From Aliishimia sp965656085 (GTDB taxonomy: Bacteria; Pseudomonadota; Alphaproteobacteria; Rhodobacterales; Rhodobacteraceae), in contig CBFHJA010000013.1 in assembly GCA_965656085.1 (NCBI GenBank), forward strand, positions 34,479 through 98,478: a stretch of DNA of 64,000 bases, read 5' to 3'. Each line of letters opens with the position of its first letter. Position 1 is the first letter of the stretch. The position numbers and the translations under genes were made by a program. Of this stretch, positions 50,580 through 59,905 are shown one piece after another. The notes below the pieces were generated by a model, which was given only the letters and a program-made list of their open reading frames with translations, did no database searches and was not told where the DNA came from.

Positions 50580-51056
50580 CTACCTCGACTGGCGCAGAAC
50601 CGTCAACCGATCCAGCGCTCCTTGCAGGATATAGCCCGCAGCCACATGATCAATGACCTCCGAGCGACGTTTTCGCGTCGTATCCGCCTCCAGAAGCGCT
50701 TTTTCCGCCGCCACCGTGGACAGGCGCTCGTCCCAGAAGGTGATCGGCAGCGGGTGGATGTGGTCGAAATTGCGCGCGAAGGCGCGGGTGGACTGGCAGC
50801 GCGGGCCCTCCGAGCCATCCATGTTGCGCGGCAATCCCAGCACCAGACCGCCAATCTCGCGGGCGCTCAGCAGCACCTGAAGCGCGGCAGCATCCTGTCC
50901 GAATTTGCGGCGCTTGATCGTCTCAAGGGGCGTGGCCACCGACAGCATCCGGTCGGAGACCGCAACGCCGATCGTCTTGGTGCCAAGGTCGAGCCCGGCC
51001 AGCGCCGCGCCAAAGGGCAGGGCGGCGGCGAACGCCGCCATGTCGTCGAAGATCAT
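50580..51056 (-). CDS. ruvX: Holliday junction resolvase-like RuvX/YqgF
   Basis: 158 residues: ALAGLDLGTKTIGVAVSDRM (catalytic Asp in the RNase H-like fold), IGGLVLGLPRNMDGSEG, ITFWDERLSTVAAEKALLEA and KRRSEVIDHVAAGYILQGALD are YqgF hallmarks. It is involved in pre-16S rRNA 5'-end maturation and perhaps recombination. Its ATG overlaps the ccmI stop (ATGA). Confidence 0.93.
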   Translation of the reverse strand: MIFDDMAAFAAALPFGAALAGLDLGTKTIGVAVSDRMLSVATPLETIKRRKFGQDAAALQVLLSAREIGGLVLGLPRNMDGSEGPRCQSTRAFARNFDHIHPLPITFWDERLSTVAAEKALLEADTTRKRRSEVIDHVAAGYILQGALDRLTVLRQSR

Positions 51057-52285
51057 CGGATGCCGGCACGTTCGGCGGCGCGGTTCAGCGTGTCCAATGC
51101 GGTGTCATTGCCCGCAAAGACCTGCAGCGCGTTCTGGTACACGTTCATCGCGTCCTGCCGGCGCTCCAGCACGCCAAGCGCGGTGATCAGCTGTGCCCAT
51201 TCGCCCGCTGGCCCGCCCTCGCTCGCAAGCCGTGCGCCAAGGCTCTCGACCATGCCGCCAATCATCTCCATCCGTTCAGCAGGGCTCATGTCCTGCGCAT
51301 TCGCCACATCGGCAGCGGAGGGGCCGCGCAGGGCATTTCCGGGCTCTGGCATCACGTAGCTCACGCCCGCGCGCATGGCGATCTCTTCGATCTGCACTTG
51401 AATCGGCGGGATCCACGGCGCCTCGGGCGGGCCCTCTCTGAGCAGCTGGTCCCAGATCTGGAACGCCTGATCGGGGCGGCCCGTCTGGGACATCATCAGC
51501 CCCCAATAGTAGCGCGCCGGGCCATTGCCGGGGTCACGCTCCAGCGCAAGGGCCAGCGCGCGTTCGGCCTCGGGCGAGACATAGCCGCCCGCGGCCATCA
51601 CCATCATATCCGCCATATCGGCAAATTCGGCGGCGGTCGCCTCCGGGCCGCGCAGATCAAGATAGCGCGAGAAGGCGACCCGCGCCTCTTTGAAATTGCC
51701 CAGGTTGCGCTCGGAGGCCGCCAGAAGGCGCAAGCCCTGCGCGTCATTGGGGCGCTCGGACACAACGCTGCGGAGCCGCTCGACGAGGGCGATGTAGTCG
51801 GGCGAGGGCGCTTCGACTGGCGGCAGGTCGGCCTCCGTGATCGATGCCTCGGCCGCCTCCTGATCGGGGCGCTGTTCGCGCAGCTCTTGCGCAAGGCCAA
51901 TGCGGTCGGCCAGCGCCAGATCGCCATAGCCCGGTGCGCCGATGCGGCCGTAGGTGTAGAAGCTGCCCCCTGCGAGCACCAGCGCCATCACCACGCCCAC
52001 CGCGTAGAGCGTGGCGGTGCCGGTCTGACCCGCGCCGCGTTCGGCCTTTTGCAGCGCGGCATCGGTGGCGAGGATGCGACGGGAGATCTCGGTGCGGGCG
52101 CGCTCGGCGTCTTCCTCGTTCAGAATGCCGCGCGCGACATCCTTGTCGACCTCCGCAAGCTGGTCGCGGTAGACCTTCAGGTCATAGGCCTCGGCAGGCA
52201 CCGCCTGCGCCCCGCGCCGCAGCGCCAGCACCAGAATAAGCGCCACGAGCAAGGTGAGCGCGCCAGTTAGGATCCAGAACATCAT
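51053..52285 (-). CDS. ccmI: c-type cytochrome biogenesis protein CcmI
   Basis: 410 residues. N-terminal helix (MMFWILTGALTLLVALILVLAL), the CcmI segment DLKVYRDQLAEVDKDVARGI then LNEEDAERARTEISRRIL, a second helix (about 98-118), and TPR-like repeats (PNDAQGLRLLAASERNLGNF, DPGNGPARYYWGLMMSQTGR). CcmI brings apocytochrome to the haem ligation complex in the periplasm. Overlaps ruvX by 4 bp. Confidence 0.93.
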   Translation of the reverse strand: MMFWILTGALTLLVALILVLALRRGAQAVPAEAYDLKVYRDQLAEVDKDVARGILNEEDAERARTEISRRILATDAALQKAERGAGQTGTATLYAVGVVMALVLAGGSFYTYGRIGAPGYGDLALADRIGLAQELREQRPDQEAAEASITEADLPPVEAPSPDYIALVERLRSVVSERPNDAQGLRLLAASERNLGNFKEARVAFSRYLDLRGPEATAAEFADMADMMVMAAGGYVSPEAERALALALERDPGNGPARYYWGLMMSQTGRPDQAFQIWDQLLREGPPEAPWIPPIQVQIEEIAMRAGVSYVMPEPGNALRGPSAADVANAQDMSPAERMEMIGGMVESLGARLASEGGPAGEWAQLITALGVLERRQDAMNVYQNALQVFAGNDTALDTLNRAAERAGIR

Positions 52286-52456
52286 GGCAGCTATCTATCT
52301 GTCCGCGCAGGCCGAAAAAAGAGGCTATGGGGCGTTTTCGACCCAAGGCGGCCAGTATGTCGCAACTGTGATCTATTGCGGCGCGCGCGGGCGGGGCTAG
52401 GGTGCGGACCCGGTGCATCACAGCGCCAGCCTCAGCCCTTATGGATTCGGGATCCC

Positions 52457-53701
52457 ATGAAACGATATTCCGCCTTTGCCATCGCCCGCGAAGCTCTGCG
52501 CCAGCACAGCGGCTGGACCCGCGCCTGGGCCAATCCGGAGCCAAGGGCGCGCTATGACGTCATCATCATCGGCGGCGGCGGGCACGGGCTGGCAACCGCC
52601 TATTATCTCGGCAAGAATTTCGGGATCACCAATGTGGCGATCCTGGAGAAGGGCTGGCTCGGCGGCGGCAATACCGGGCGGAACACCACCATCATCCGGT
52701 CGAACTATCTGCAAGACCCCTCGGCGGCGCTCTACGAGAAATCGCGCTCGCTCTATGAGACCATGAGCCAAGACCTCAACTACAACGTGATGTTCTCCCC
52801 GCGCGGCGTGATCATGCTCGCGCAGACCCATCACGAGGTCCGGGGCTATCAGCGCACGGCGCACGCGAACGCGCTGCAGGGCGTCGCGACCGAGTGGATC
52901 GGGCCGGAGCGGGTCAAGGAGCTCTGCCCGATCATGAACATCAAGGGGCCGCGCTACCCCGTCTTGGGCGGTTTGTGGCAAGCGCGCGCCGGGACCGCGC
53001 GGCACGATGCGGTGGCGTGGGGCTATGCGCGGGCGTGCTCGGATATGGGGATGCACGTCATCCAGAAATGCGAAGTCACCGGTATCCGGCAGGAGGGTGG
53101 CAAGGTCGTGGGCGTTGACACCAACAAAGGCGCGATTGACTGCAACAAGCTCGGCATCGTTGTGGCGGGCCATTCGGGCGATCTGGCCGCGCAGGCGGGG
53201 TTCCGGCTGCCGATCGAATCGGTGCCGCTTCAGGCGCTCGTGAGCGAGCCGATCAAGCCCTGCATGGACGTGGTGGTCATGGCCAACACCGTGCACGGCT
53301 ATCTGAGCCAGTCCGACAAGGGTGAGATGGTCATCGGCGGCGGCACCGACGGGCACAACGCCTATACGCAGCGCGGGTCCTTCCATCATATCGAGGAAAC
53401 CGTCCGCGCGCTCGTGGAGACCTTCCCGATGCTCGCGCGGCTGAAGATGCTGCGGCAATGGGGCGGAATCGTGGATGTGACCGGGGACCGCTCGCCGATC
53501 CTGTCGAAAACCCCTGTCGAGGGCATCTTCATGAATTGCGGCTGGGGCACGGGGGGCTTCAAGGCGACGCCGGGCTCGGGCTGGGCGATGGCGGAGTTGA
53601 TGGCGAAAGGAGAAAGCCCGCTCACCGACGAGTTCTCCATGTTCCGCTTCCGCGAGGGCAAATTCATCGACGAGAGCGTGGCAGCAGGGGTGGCGCATTG
53701 A
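52457..53701 (+). CDS. soxB: Sarcosine oxidase subunit beta
   Basis: 414 residues, FAD-binding DAO fold: YDVIIIGGGGHGLATAYYLG (dinucleotide motif), EKGWLGGGNTGRNTTIIRSN (FMN/FAD region), HATIR-like and WGGIVDVTGDRSPI, then NCGWGTGGFKATPGSG at the end. The tetrameric enzyme oxidises sarcosine to glycine, formaldehyde and peroxide, or yields methylene-THF. First gene of the soxB...DAG cluster. Confidence 0.95.
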   Translation: MKRYSAFAIAREALRQHSGWTRAWANPEPRARYDVIIIGGGGHGLATAYYLGKNFGITNVAILEKGWLGGGNTGRNTTIIRSNYLQDPSAALYEKSRSLYETMSQDLNYNVMFSPRGVIMLAQTHHEVRGYQRTAHANALQGVATEWIGPERVKELCPIMNIKGPRYPVLGGLWQARAGTARHDAVAWGYARACSDMGMHVIQKCEVTGIRQEGGKVVGVDTNKGAIDCNKLGIVVAGHSGDLAAQAGFRLPIESVPLQALVSEPIKPCMDVVVMANTVHGYLSQSDKGEMVIGGGTDGHNAYTQRGSFHHIEETVRALVETFPMLARLKMLRQWGGIVDVTGDRSPILSKTPVEGIFMNCGWGTGGFKATPGSGWAMAELMAKGESPLTDEFSMFRFREGKFIDESVAAGVAH

Positions 53702-53751
53702 TCTTGCACGCACCCCAACGCGCAGAGCATCGCGGGAGCATCCGGTGAGCC

Positions 53752-54219
53752 ATGTCCGTGATGCGCTCCATCCTTGCCCGGTTCACCCGCGTCGTCGCCT
53801 TCGCGGGGCTCGGGATCTATGCGGCGGGCTCGGCGCTGTCGCTCTATATCGTGGATGCGGACACCTTCCAGCGCTTCGGGGCGCTCGGGGTGGCGGCGGC
53901 GTTTTTGTTTTTCACCGACCGGCTCACCAAGATCGAACTGGGGCGGCAGCGCTCGGTGGAACGGCTGTTGCACGAATATGGCGTGGAACTGGCGGCGCTG
54001 CGACAGGGCAAGGATGCCAAGGACATCCCGTCCGCGGGCTATTCGGTGGATTTCCTGACCGAGGAGCGGAATTTCGACCGGCTGCGGCGTCAGGCCGATT
54101 GGTTCAACGCCGCGAATGTCGTGCTGATCACGGCGGCGACGCTGCAATGGGGCTTTGGCGACCGGCTGGTGCTCCGGGTGTTCGCGCATCTGCTCGACTG
54201 CGGAGGCCCCGCATGTTGA
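53752..54219 (+). CDS. Membrane protein of unknown function inside the sarcosine oxidase cluster
   Basis: 155 residues with two front helices (RVVAFAGLGIYAAGSALSLY, FGALGVAAAFLFFTDRL), a charged central part (EERNFDRLRRQADWF) and a third helix (AANVVLITAATLQWGFGD). It sits 50 bp after soxB. No family recognised; its place suggests co-expression with the oxidase. Confidence 0.65.
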   Translation: MSVMRSILARFTRVVAFAGLGIYAAGSALSLYIVDADTFQRFGALGVAAAFLFFTDRLTKIELGRQRSVERLLHEYGVELAALRQGKDAKDIPSAGYSVDFLTEERNFDRLRRQADWFNAANVVLITAATLQWGFGDRLVLRVFAHLLDCGGPAC

Positions 54220-54242
54220 GGACAGACACGCCGCGCGCGGCG

Positions 54243-54428
54243 TTACTTATGCGTAACCTCGCCTTCACCCGCCTTGGCGCCGAAGGCGATCAGGCTGGCC
54301 ACGTCCACCTCGCGCCCGCCCCGGGCCTTGAGCCGGGCGGCGGCGGCGCGTTTTTCCATCAGGAACATCACCAGCGCAACGGTTGCCATGAGGCCGAAGG
54401 CGATCACGGCCATCATCTCTTTACTCAT
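54243..54428 (-). CDS. Small single-helix membrane protein on the opposite strand
   Basis: 61 residues: MSKEMMAVIAFGLMATVALV MFLM forms one helix, then a basic stretch and an acidic tail. Despite the antisense position within the sox cluster, GAGGAGA lies seven bases ahead of the ATG, which supports a real gene. Function unknown. Confidence 0.55.
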   Translation of the reverse strand: MSKEMMAVIAFGLMATVALVMFLMEKRAAAARLKARGGREVDVASLIAFGAKAGEGEVTHK

Positions 54429-54520
54429 TCAGGTTCTCCTCTGAACCGCTTCATCCTGCGCACGCTGTCAAGCTTACCTGACACATCGTGCCGCGTCACC
54501 ACCAAATATGGACTTTGCCC

Positions 54521-54850
54521 ATGCTGATCCTGCAGTGCCCCAATTGCGGCGTGGCTGCCGAAGAAACCGAACTCTCCGCAGGCGGCGAGGCGCATCTGAC
54601 GCGCTTTGGCCCCGGCTCGACGGATGACGATTTCGAGCAGTACCTGTTCCTGCGCGAGAACCCCAAGGGCGTGCATTTCGAGCGCTGGCGGCACAGCTAT
54701 GGCTGCGGCAAGTGGTTCCATGCCGCGCGCTGCACGGTGACCAACGAGGTCTTCGGCACTTACGCCGCGCAGACCACCGAACCGCCCGCCGATTTGCTGG
54801 ACACGATCCGCGCAAAACGGGGTGGCTTCACATGGAGGGACCTCGCATGA
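54521..54850 (+). CDS. soxD: Sarcosine oxidase subunit delta
   Basis: 109 residues: LILQCPNCGVAAEETELSAGGEAH then RFGPGSTDDDFEQYLFLREN, GVHFERWRHSYGCGKWFHAARC, all SoxD features including the four cysteines that bind zinc. It overlaps soxA by 4 bp (ATGA). ATG 54521 gives the usual N-terminus. Confidence 0.95.
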   Translation: MLILQCPNCGVAAEETELSAGGEAHLTRFGPGSTDDDFEQYLFLRENPKGVHFERWRHSYGCGKWFHAARCTVTNEVFGTYAAQTTEPPADLLDTIRAKRGGFTWRDLA

Positions 54851-57834
54851 GCGCCCGTCTGTCTCAGGGTGGCCGCCTGATCGACCGGGACGCGCCGCAG
54901 AAATTTACGTTCAACGGCAGGCACATGAAGGGGCTTGCGGGCGACACGCTGGCCTCTGCGCTGCTCGCGAGCGGGCAAATGCTGATGGGCCGGTCCTTCA
55001 AGTATCACCGCCCGCGCGGCGTGGTGGCGAGCGGGGCCGAGGAGCCCAATGCGCTGATGAATATGGGCTCGGGCGCGCGCTTCGAGCCGAACCAGCGCGC
55101 GACGACGACGGAGCTTTATGACGGGCTCGCCGCCGAGAGCCAGAACCACTGGCCCGCGCTGGAATTCGATATCGGGTCGGTCAACACCTACCTGAGCCGG
55201 TTCCTGCCCGCCGGCTTCTACTACAAGATGTTCATCCATCCGCGCCCCCTGTGGAAGCACGTCTATGAGCCCTTCATCCGGCAATCGGCGGGGCTGGGGC
55301 GTGCGCCGAAAGACCGGGATCAGGATCGCTACGAGCATTTCTATGCGTTTGTGGACGTGCTGGTGATCGGCGGCGGGATTGCCGGACTTCAGGCGGCGAA
55401 GGCTGCCGCTGTGTCGGGCAAGACGGTGCTCTTGGTGGAGCAAAACGCCCATTGGGGCGGGCGCGCGCCGGTGGATGGTATGCTTGCGGGGGAGACACTT
55501 GACGGCAAGAGCCCTGAGGCCTTCGTGGACGGGCTGGTGGCCGAACTCAGCGCGATGGAGAACGTCACGCTGCGCAATCGCACGATGGGCGCGGGGGTCT
55601 ATGATCACGGCTATGTGACGCTTTATGAGCGGGTAAATGACCACGCGCCGAAGGCCGAGGGTCCACGGCACCGGCTCTGGCGGGTGCGGGCAGCGCACAC
55701 GATCACCGCGACCGGCGCGATCGAGCGGCCTTTGTCCTTTGCGGGCAATGACATCCCCGGCGTGATGCTGGCCTCGGCGGTGCGCGATTACGCGGTGGAT
55801 TATGGCGTGTCGGTGGGCGACCGCACCGTGGTCGTCACCAACAATGACAGCGCCTATCTGACCGCGTTCGCGATGAAAGAGGCCGGGCTGAACGTGCCGG
55901 TGATCCTTGATGCGCGGGCGTCGGGCGGCGGGGCCTTGGCGTCCCGTGCCCGCGAGATGGGCATCCGGGTCGAGACCGGGAAGGGCATCTCGAAGGTGAA
56001 GGGCGGCAAGCGCGTCACCGGGGTCACTATCTGCGATCAGGCGGGCGAGGGCGCGCCGCTCGAAGAGATCAAATGTGACGCGGTCGCCATGTCGGGCGGC
56101 TGGTCGCCGGTCGTGCATCTGTGGTCCCATTGCGGCGGCAAGCTGACATGGGACGAGAACCACGCGCATTTCCGCCCCGATCCGGAGCGCCCGCCTATCG
56201 GCGCGGACGGGGAGGGTTTCGTCAGCACGGCGGGCGCGGCGAGCGGGGCTTTGACCACCTCGGGGGCTTTGGCGGATGCGGCGCGGTTTGGCGATGTGGC
56301 CGCGCCGGAGGTCAGCGAGACCGCCGAGGCGCCGATGATGCAAGTCTGGATGATGCCCGCGAATGCCAGCTACGCGCTGCGCTCGAAGGCGTGGCTGGAT
56401 TATCAGAACGATGTGAAGGTCTCGGACGTGCAACTGGCCGCGCGCGAGGGGTTCGAGAGCGTCGAGCACGCCAAGCGCTACACCACGCTCGGGATGGCGA
56501 CAGATCAGGGGAAGCTGAGCAATATCAACGGGCTCGCGGTTCTTTCTAAAGCGCTGGATCAATCCATTCCGCAGACCGGGACGACGACCTTCCGCCCGCC
56601 TTACACGCCGATCTCGCTCTCCTCGATTGCCGGGGAAGCGCGGGACGCGGTGTTTCAGCCGTTGCGGCGGACGCCGCTCCATGGCTGGCACGAAAAGAAT
56701 GGCGTGGAGTGGGAACCGGTGGGCCAATGGCGGCGGCCTTATGCCTTCGTGCAGGCGCGGGAGAGCGTTGAGGAGGCCGTTTGGCGCGAGACCAAGAACA
56801 CCCGCGAGAATGTCGGGCTGCTGGACGCCTCGACGCTCGGGAAGATCGTGGTGAAGGGGCCGGATGCGGGCAAGTTCCTCGACATGATGTACACGAACAT
56901 GATGTCGAACCTGAAACCGGGCAAATGCCGCTATGGGTTGATGTGCTCTGAGAACGGGTTCCTGATCGACGATGGCGTTGTGGCCCGGCTCGATGAGGAC
57001 ACATGGCTATGCCACACCACCACGGGCGGCGCGGAGCATATCCATGCGCATATGGAGGAGTGGCTCCAGACCGAATGGTGGGACTGGAAGGTCTACACCG
57101 CGAACCTCACCGAGCAATATGCGCAGATTGCCGTGGTGGGTCCGAACGCCCGTAAGGTGTTGGAAAAGCTCGGGGGGATGGACCTGTCGAAAGAGGCGCT
57201 TGGGTTCATGGAGTGGGCAGACGGGCAGATCGGCGGGTTTGACGCGCGGGTGTTCCGGATCTCCTTCTCGGGCGAGCTCAGCTACGAGATCGCCGTGCCT
57301 GCCTCGCAAGGGCTGGCGTTCTGGGAGGCGCTGATGGAGGCTGGCGAGGAATTTGGCGTGATGCCTTACGGGACCGAGGCGCTGCACATCCTGCGGGCTG
57401 AGAAAGGGTTCATCATGATCGGCGACGAGACCGATGGGACGGTGATCCCGCAGGATCTCGGGCTGCATTGGGCGCTCAGCAAGAAGAAAGAGGACTATTT
57501 GGGCAAGCGCGCGCATCTGCGCTCGCATATGGCCGATCCGAACCGCTGGAAGCTGGTGGGGCTGGAGACCGTGGACCGCTCGGTGCTGCCGGACGGGGCC
57601 TATGCGGTGGCCGAGGGCACCAACGCCAACGGCCAGCGGAACATGCAAGGGAGGGTGACGTCGTCCTATTACTCGCCCAATCTGGAGCGCGGGATTGCCA
57701 TGGGGCTGGTGCATCATGGGCCGGACCGGATGGGCGAGGTGATCGACTTCCCAGGCACGGATGGCAAGACCTATCAGGCCAAGATCGTCAGCCCGGTCTT
57801 CTATGACCCGGAGGGAGAAAAGCAGAATGTCTAA
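54847..57834 (+). CDS. soxA: Sarcosine oxidase subunit alpha
   Basis: 995 residues, the standard length. N-terminal ferredoxin-like part (FTFNGRHMKGLAGDTLASAL), FAD/NAD motif VLVIGGGIAGLQAAKAAAVSG, a second nucleotide-binding region (RTVVVTNNDSAYLTAF) and a C-terminal GcvT/aminomethyltransferase-like half binding folate (ENVGLLDASTLGKIVVKGPD, YGTEALHILRAEKGFIMIGDE). It starts at ATG 54847, overlapping soxD, and overlaps soxG by 8 bp. Confidence 0.96.
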   Translation: MSARLSQGGRLIDRDAPQKFTFNGRHMKGLAGDTLASALLASGQMLMGRSFKYHRPRGVVASGAEEPNALMNMGSGARFEPNQRATTTELYDGLAAESQNHWPALEFDIGSVNTYLSRFLPAGFYYKMFIHPRPLWKHVYEPFIRQSAGLGRAPKDRDQDRYEHFYAFVDVLVIGGGIAGLQAAKAAAVSGKTVLLVEQNAHWGGRAPVDGMLAGETLDGKSPEAFVDGLVAELSAMENVTLRNRTMGAGVYDHGYVTLYERVNDHAPKAEGPRHRLWRVRAAHTITATGAIERPLSFAGNDIPGVMLASAVRDYAVDYGVSVGDRTVVVTNNDSAYLTAFAMKEAGLNVPVILDARASGGGALASRAREMGIRVETGKGISKVKGGKRVTGVTICDQAGEGAPLEEIKCDAVAMSGGWSPVVHLWSHCGGKLTWDENHAHFRPDPERPPIGADGEGFVSTAGAASGALTTSGALADAARFGDVAAPEVSETAEAPMMQVWMMPANASYALRSKAWLDYQNDVKVSDVQLAAREGFESVEHAKRYTTLGMATDQGKLSNINGLAVLSKALDQSIPQTGTTTFRPPYTPISLSSIAGEARDAVFQPLRRTPLHGWHEKNGVEWEPVGQWRRPYAFVQARESVEEAVWRETKNTRENVGLLDASTLGKIVVKGPDAGKFLDMMYTNMMSNLKPGKCRYGLMCSENGFLIDDGVVARLDEDTWLCHTTTGGAEHIHAHMEEWLQTEWWDWKVYTANLTEQYAQIAVVGPNARKVLEKLGGMDLSKEALGFMEWADGQIGGFDARVFRISFSGELSYEIAVPASQGLAFWEALMEAGEEFGVMPYGTEALHILRAEKGFIMIGDETDGTVIPQDLGLHWALSKKKEDYLGKRAHLRSHMADPNRWKLVGLETVDRSVLPDGAYAVAEGTNANGQRNMQGRVTSSYYSPNLERGIAMGLVHHGPDRMGEVIDFPGTDGKTYQAKIVSPVFYDPEGEKQNV

Positions 57835-58396
57835 TGCTGTGAGTGCCTTGAATGGCGTTTCTGATGTGGATGGAATTGTGGATATCTCCGAGGCGGGTCT
57901 TCAGGGGATGATCGCCCTGCGTGGCGATCTGGGCGGCACGGAAGTCGCCAAGGCGGTGGGGCTCACGGGCTGCACCCTGCCCGGGCAGCGGCAGATCACC
58001 CATGCGGGCGCGATGTCGGTGGCGTGGATGTCGCCTGATGAGTTCCTGATCCTGTGCCCCTATGCCGACGCCCCGACGCTGGCGGGCAAGATGCAGGAGG
58101 CGCTCGGCGCGGCGCATGGGCTCGTGGCCAATGTCTCCGACGCCCGCGCGGTGTTCCGGGTCTCCGGCCCCGCGATGCGCGACGTGATCGCCAAGCTGGC
58201 CCCGGTGGACCTCAGCCCGGCGGCCTTCACGCCCGGCATGATCCGCCGCACACGCCTCGCGCAGGTCGCCGCCGCCTTCCATCTGCGCGACGAGACCACC
58301 TGCGAGATTGTGTGTTTCCGGTCCGTGGCGCAATACATGTTCGATCTGCTGACGGCTGTCTCGCGCCCCGGAAGCGAGGTTGGCTTTCACAGTTGA
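57827..58396 (+). CDS. soxG: Sarcosine oxidase subunit gamma
   Basis: 189 residues: MIALRGDLGGTEVAKAVGLT, AWMSPDEFLILCPYA, VSDARAVFRVSGPAMRDVIA, DETTCEIVCFRSVAQYMFDL are typical of SoxG, a GcvT-like small subunit. ATG 57827 overlaps the soxA stop. Last gene of the oxidase cluster. Confidence 0.93.
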   Translation: MSNAVSALNGVSDVDGIVDISEAGLQGMIALRGDLGGTEVAKAVGLTGCTLPGQRQITHAGAMSVAWMSPDEFLILCPYADAPTLAGKMQEALGAAHGLVANVSDARAVFRVSGPAMRDVIAKLAPVDLSPAAFTPGMIRRTRLAQVAAAFHLRDETTCEIVCFRSVAQYMFDLLTAVSRPGSEVGFHS

Positions 58397-58559
58397 GTGT
58401 GGGGCTGCGTGTCTCGGGCTGCCGGTCGGAGCACACAGCCCCGACGCATAAAACATTGAGGCAACTGCGCTTTGTGATATCATCGCAGCGGTAAGTGAGC
58501 GACAAGCGGCAATGCGGGGACGCGGGAGGGCGGCTCCGGTTAGCCGGAAGGCGGGGGAG

Positions 58560-59009
58560 ATGACGGAACGGTCCGGATATGTGGCACGCCTGCGGGCCGG
58601 TGTGGCTGCGGCCTGCCTTGGCCTTGTCGGCGCCCCCATCGCGGCACAGGGCTCGGACCAGGGCACAGACGGCGTTCTTTATGATTGCGACATCACCGAG
58701 CGTGCGGCCGGGGTGGACTGGATTTCACCGAAAGTCGCCTTCGTTGTGCAGGGCGGGGCGGTGACGGTCATCGACGCGATCATTCTCGATTTCGAAGGCA
58801 CGCCGGTCGCGGCGCAGGTGCGACAGCGCGGGGAGGTGATGGTGCTGCACTGGACGGTTCTGGCGTCGGATTCGCAAAACAACCGCGCCCGCCTGAGCTA
58901 CCGCGCCGATCTCGACACCGCCGCCAAGACCGTGCGCGTGCGCATCAGCCCGGTCGGGTATCCGCAAAGCTGGAGCGGGTCCGGGACCTGCCAGACGCGC
59001 ACCCCATAG
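58560..59009 (+). CDS. Secreted protein of unknown function
   Basis: 149 residues starting MTERSGYVARLRAGVAAACL, signal peptide to about AAQG. The mature part has two cysteines (LYDCDI, GTCQTRTP) and beta-rich character (VAFVVQGGAVTVIDAIILDF). ATG 58560 is preceded at once by GGGGGAG; ATG 58512 is an alternative with a longer basic front. No family recognised. Confidence 0.6.
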   Translation: MTERSGYVARLRAGVAAACLGLVGAPIAAQGSDQGTDGVLYDCDITERAAGVDWISPKVAFVVQGGAVTVIDAIILDFEGTPVAAQVRQRGEVMVLHWTVLASDSQNNRARLSYRADLDTAAKTVRVRISPVGYPQSWSGSGTCQTRTP

Positions 59010-59154
59010 CACAGGCCGGGACGCCTGTGCGCAGACGCACGCGCTGCGGATAATTCCGTGCATCCCTTGACCTTGCAGCGTTGCGGTCAATCTGTCACCT
59101 AGACGGCAACGGATGGCGTCAGATCATCCGCAACGACCACCAAGGAGGCCCGAT

Positions 59155-59754
59155 ATGGCTTTTGAACTTCCCGATCTTCCCTATGCCCATGATGCGCTCG
59201 CATCCAAAGGCATGTCCGCCGAGACCCTCGAATACCACCACGACCTGCACCACAAGGCCTATGTGGACAACGGCAACAAGCTGATTGCCGGGACCGAGTG
59301 GGACGGCAAGTCGATGGAAGAGATCATCACCGGCACCTACGACAAGTCCGCCGTGGCGCAGAACGGCATCTTCAACAACATCAGCCAGCTGTGGAACCAC
59401 AACCAGTTCTGGGAAATGATGGGGCCGGGCGACAGCGCGATGCCGGGTGAGCTGGAAAAGGCCATCACTGAGAGCTTCGGCTCCGTCGACACGTTCAAGG
59501 AAGAGTTTTCCGCCGCAGGCGCGGGCCAGTTCGGCTCGGGCTGGTGCTGGCTGGTGAAGGACACCGACGGCGGTCTGAAAGTGACCAAGACCGAGAATGG
59601 CGTGAACCCGCTCTGCTTCGGCCAGACCGCGCTTCTGGGCTGCGATGTGTGGGAGCACAGCTACTATATCGACTTCCGCAACAAGCGCCCGGCGTACCTT
59701 GCGAACTTCCTCGACAATCTCGTCAACTGGGAAAACGTCGCCTCCCGGATGTAA
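59155..59754 (+). CDS. sodB: Fe/Mn superoxide dismutase
   Basis: 199 residues, starting MAFELPDLPYAHDALASKGM. Metal ligands are His in EYHHDLHHKAYV, His in LWNHNQFW, Asp in CDVWEHSYY and His in the same stretch. Trp in GSGWCWLV and YYIDFRNKRPAYL fit the iron type. It turns superoxide into peroxide and oxygen. CAAGGAGG precedes the ATG. Terminator follows at 59780. Confidence 0.96.
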   Translation: MAFELPDLPYAHDALASKGMSAETLEYHHDLHHKAYVDNGNKLIAGTEWDGKSMEEIITGTYDKSAVAQNGIFNNISQLWNHNQFWEMMGPGDSAMPGELEKAITESFGSVDTFKEEFSAAGAGQFGSGWCWLVKDTDGGLKVTKTENGVNPLCFGQTALLGCDVWEHSYYIDFRNKRPAYLANFLDNLVNWENVASRM

Positions 59755-59779
59755 TTGCGGGCGTTCATCCCCGAGTTAT

Positions 59780-59811
59780 CGGCGTCCCCGAGTGGGGCGC
59801 CGTTTTCTTTT
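59780..59811 (+). terminator. Rho-independent terminator of sodB
   Basis: Hairpin CGGCG-T-CCCC / GGGG-CGCCG with loop GAGT, followed by TTTTCTTTT on the plus strand, 26 bp past the sodB stop. Confidence 0.88.
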
Positions 59812-59857
59812 GGGACGCGCGCCGCCCGATCCGTTGCGTGCCGTGGCGGGGGCGGGT

Positions 59858-59880
59858 GGTGGGCAGATTGCCCACCCTAC
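59858..59880. repeat. GGTGGGCA palindrome followed by CTAC, copy 2
   Basis: GGTGGGCA, spacer GAT, TGCCCACC, then CTAC. Same arms and same CTAC tail as 50146-50169. Confidence 0.75.
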
Positions 59881-59905
59881 GGGAGCATCGTGCGCGTCCC
59901 GCAGC

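Noticed and set aside
54760..56727. 655-codon minus-strand frame opposite soxA
   Set aside because: It is Arg/His-rich with no motif, while soxA on the plus strand is full length and recognisable.
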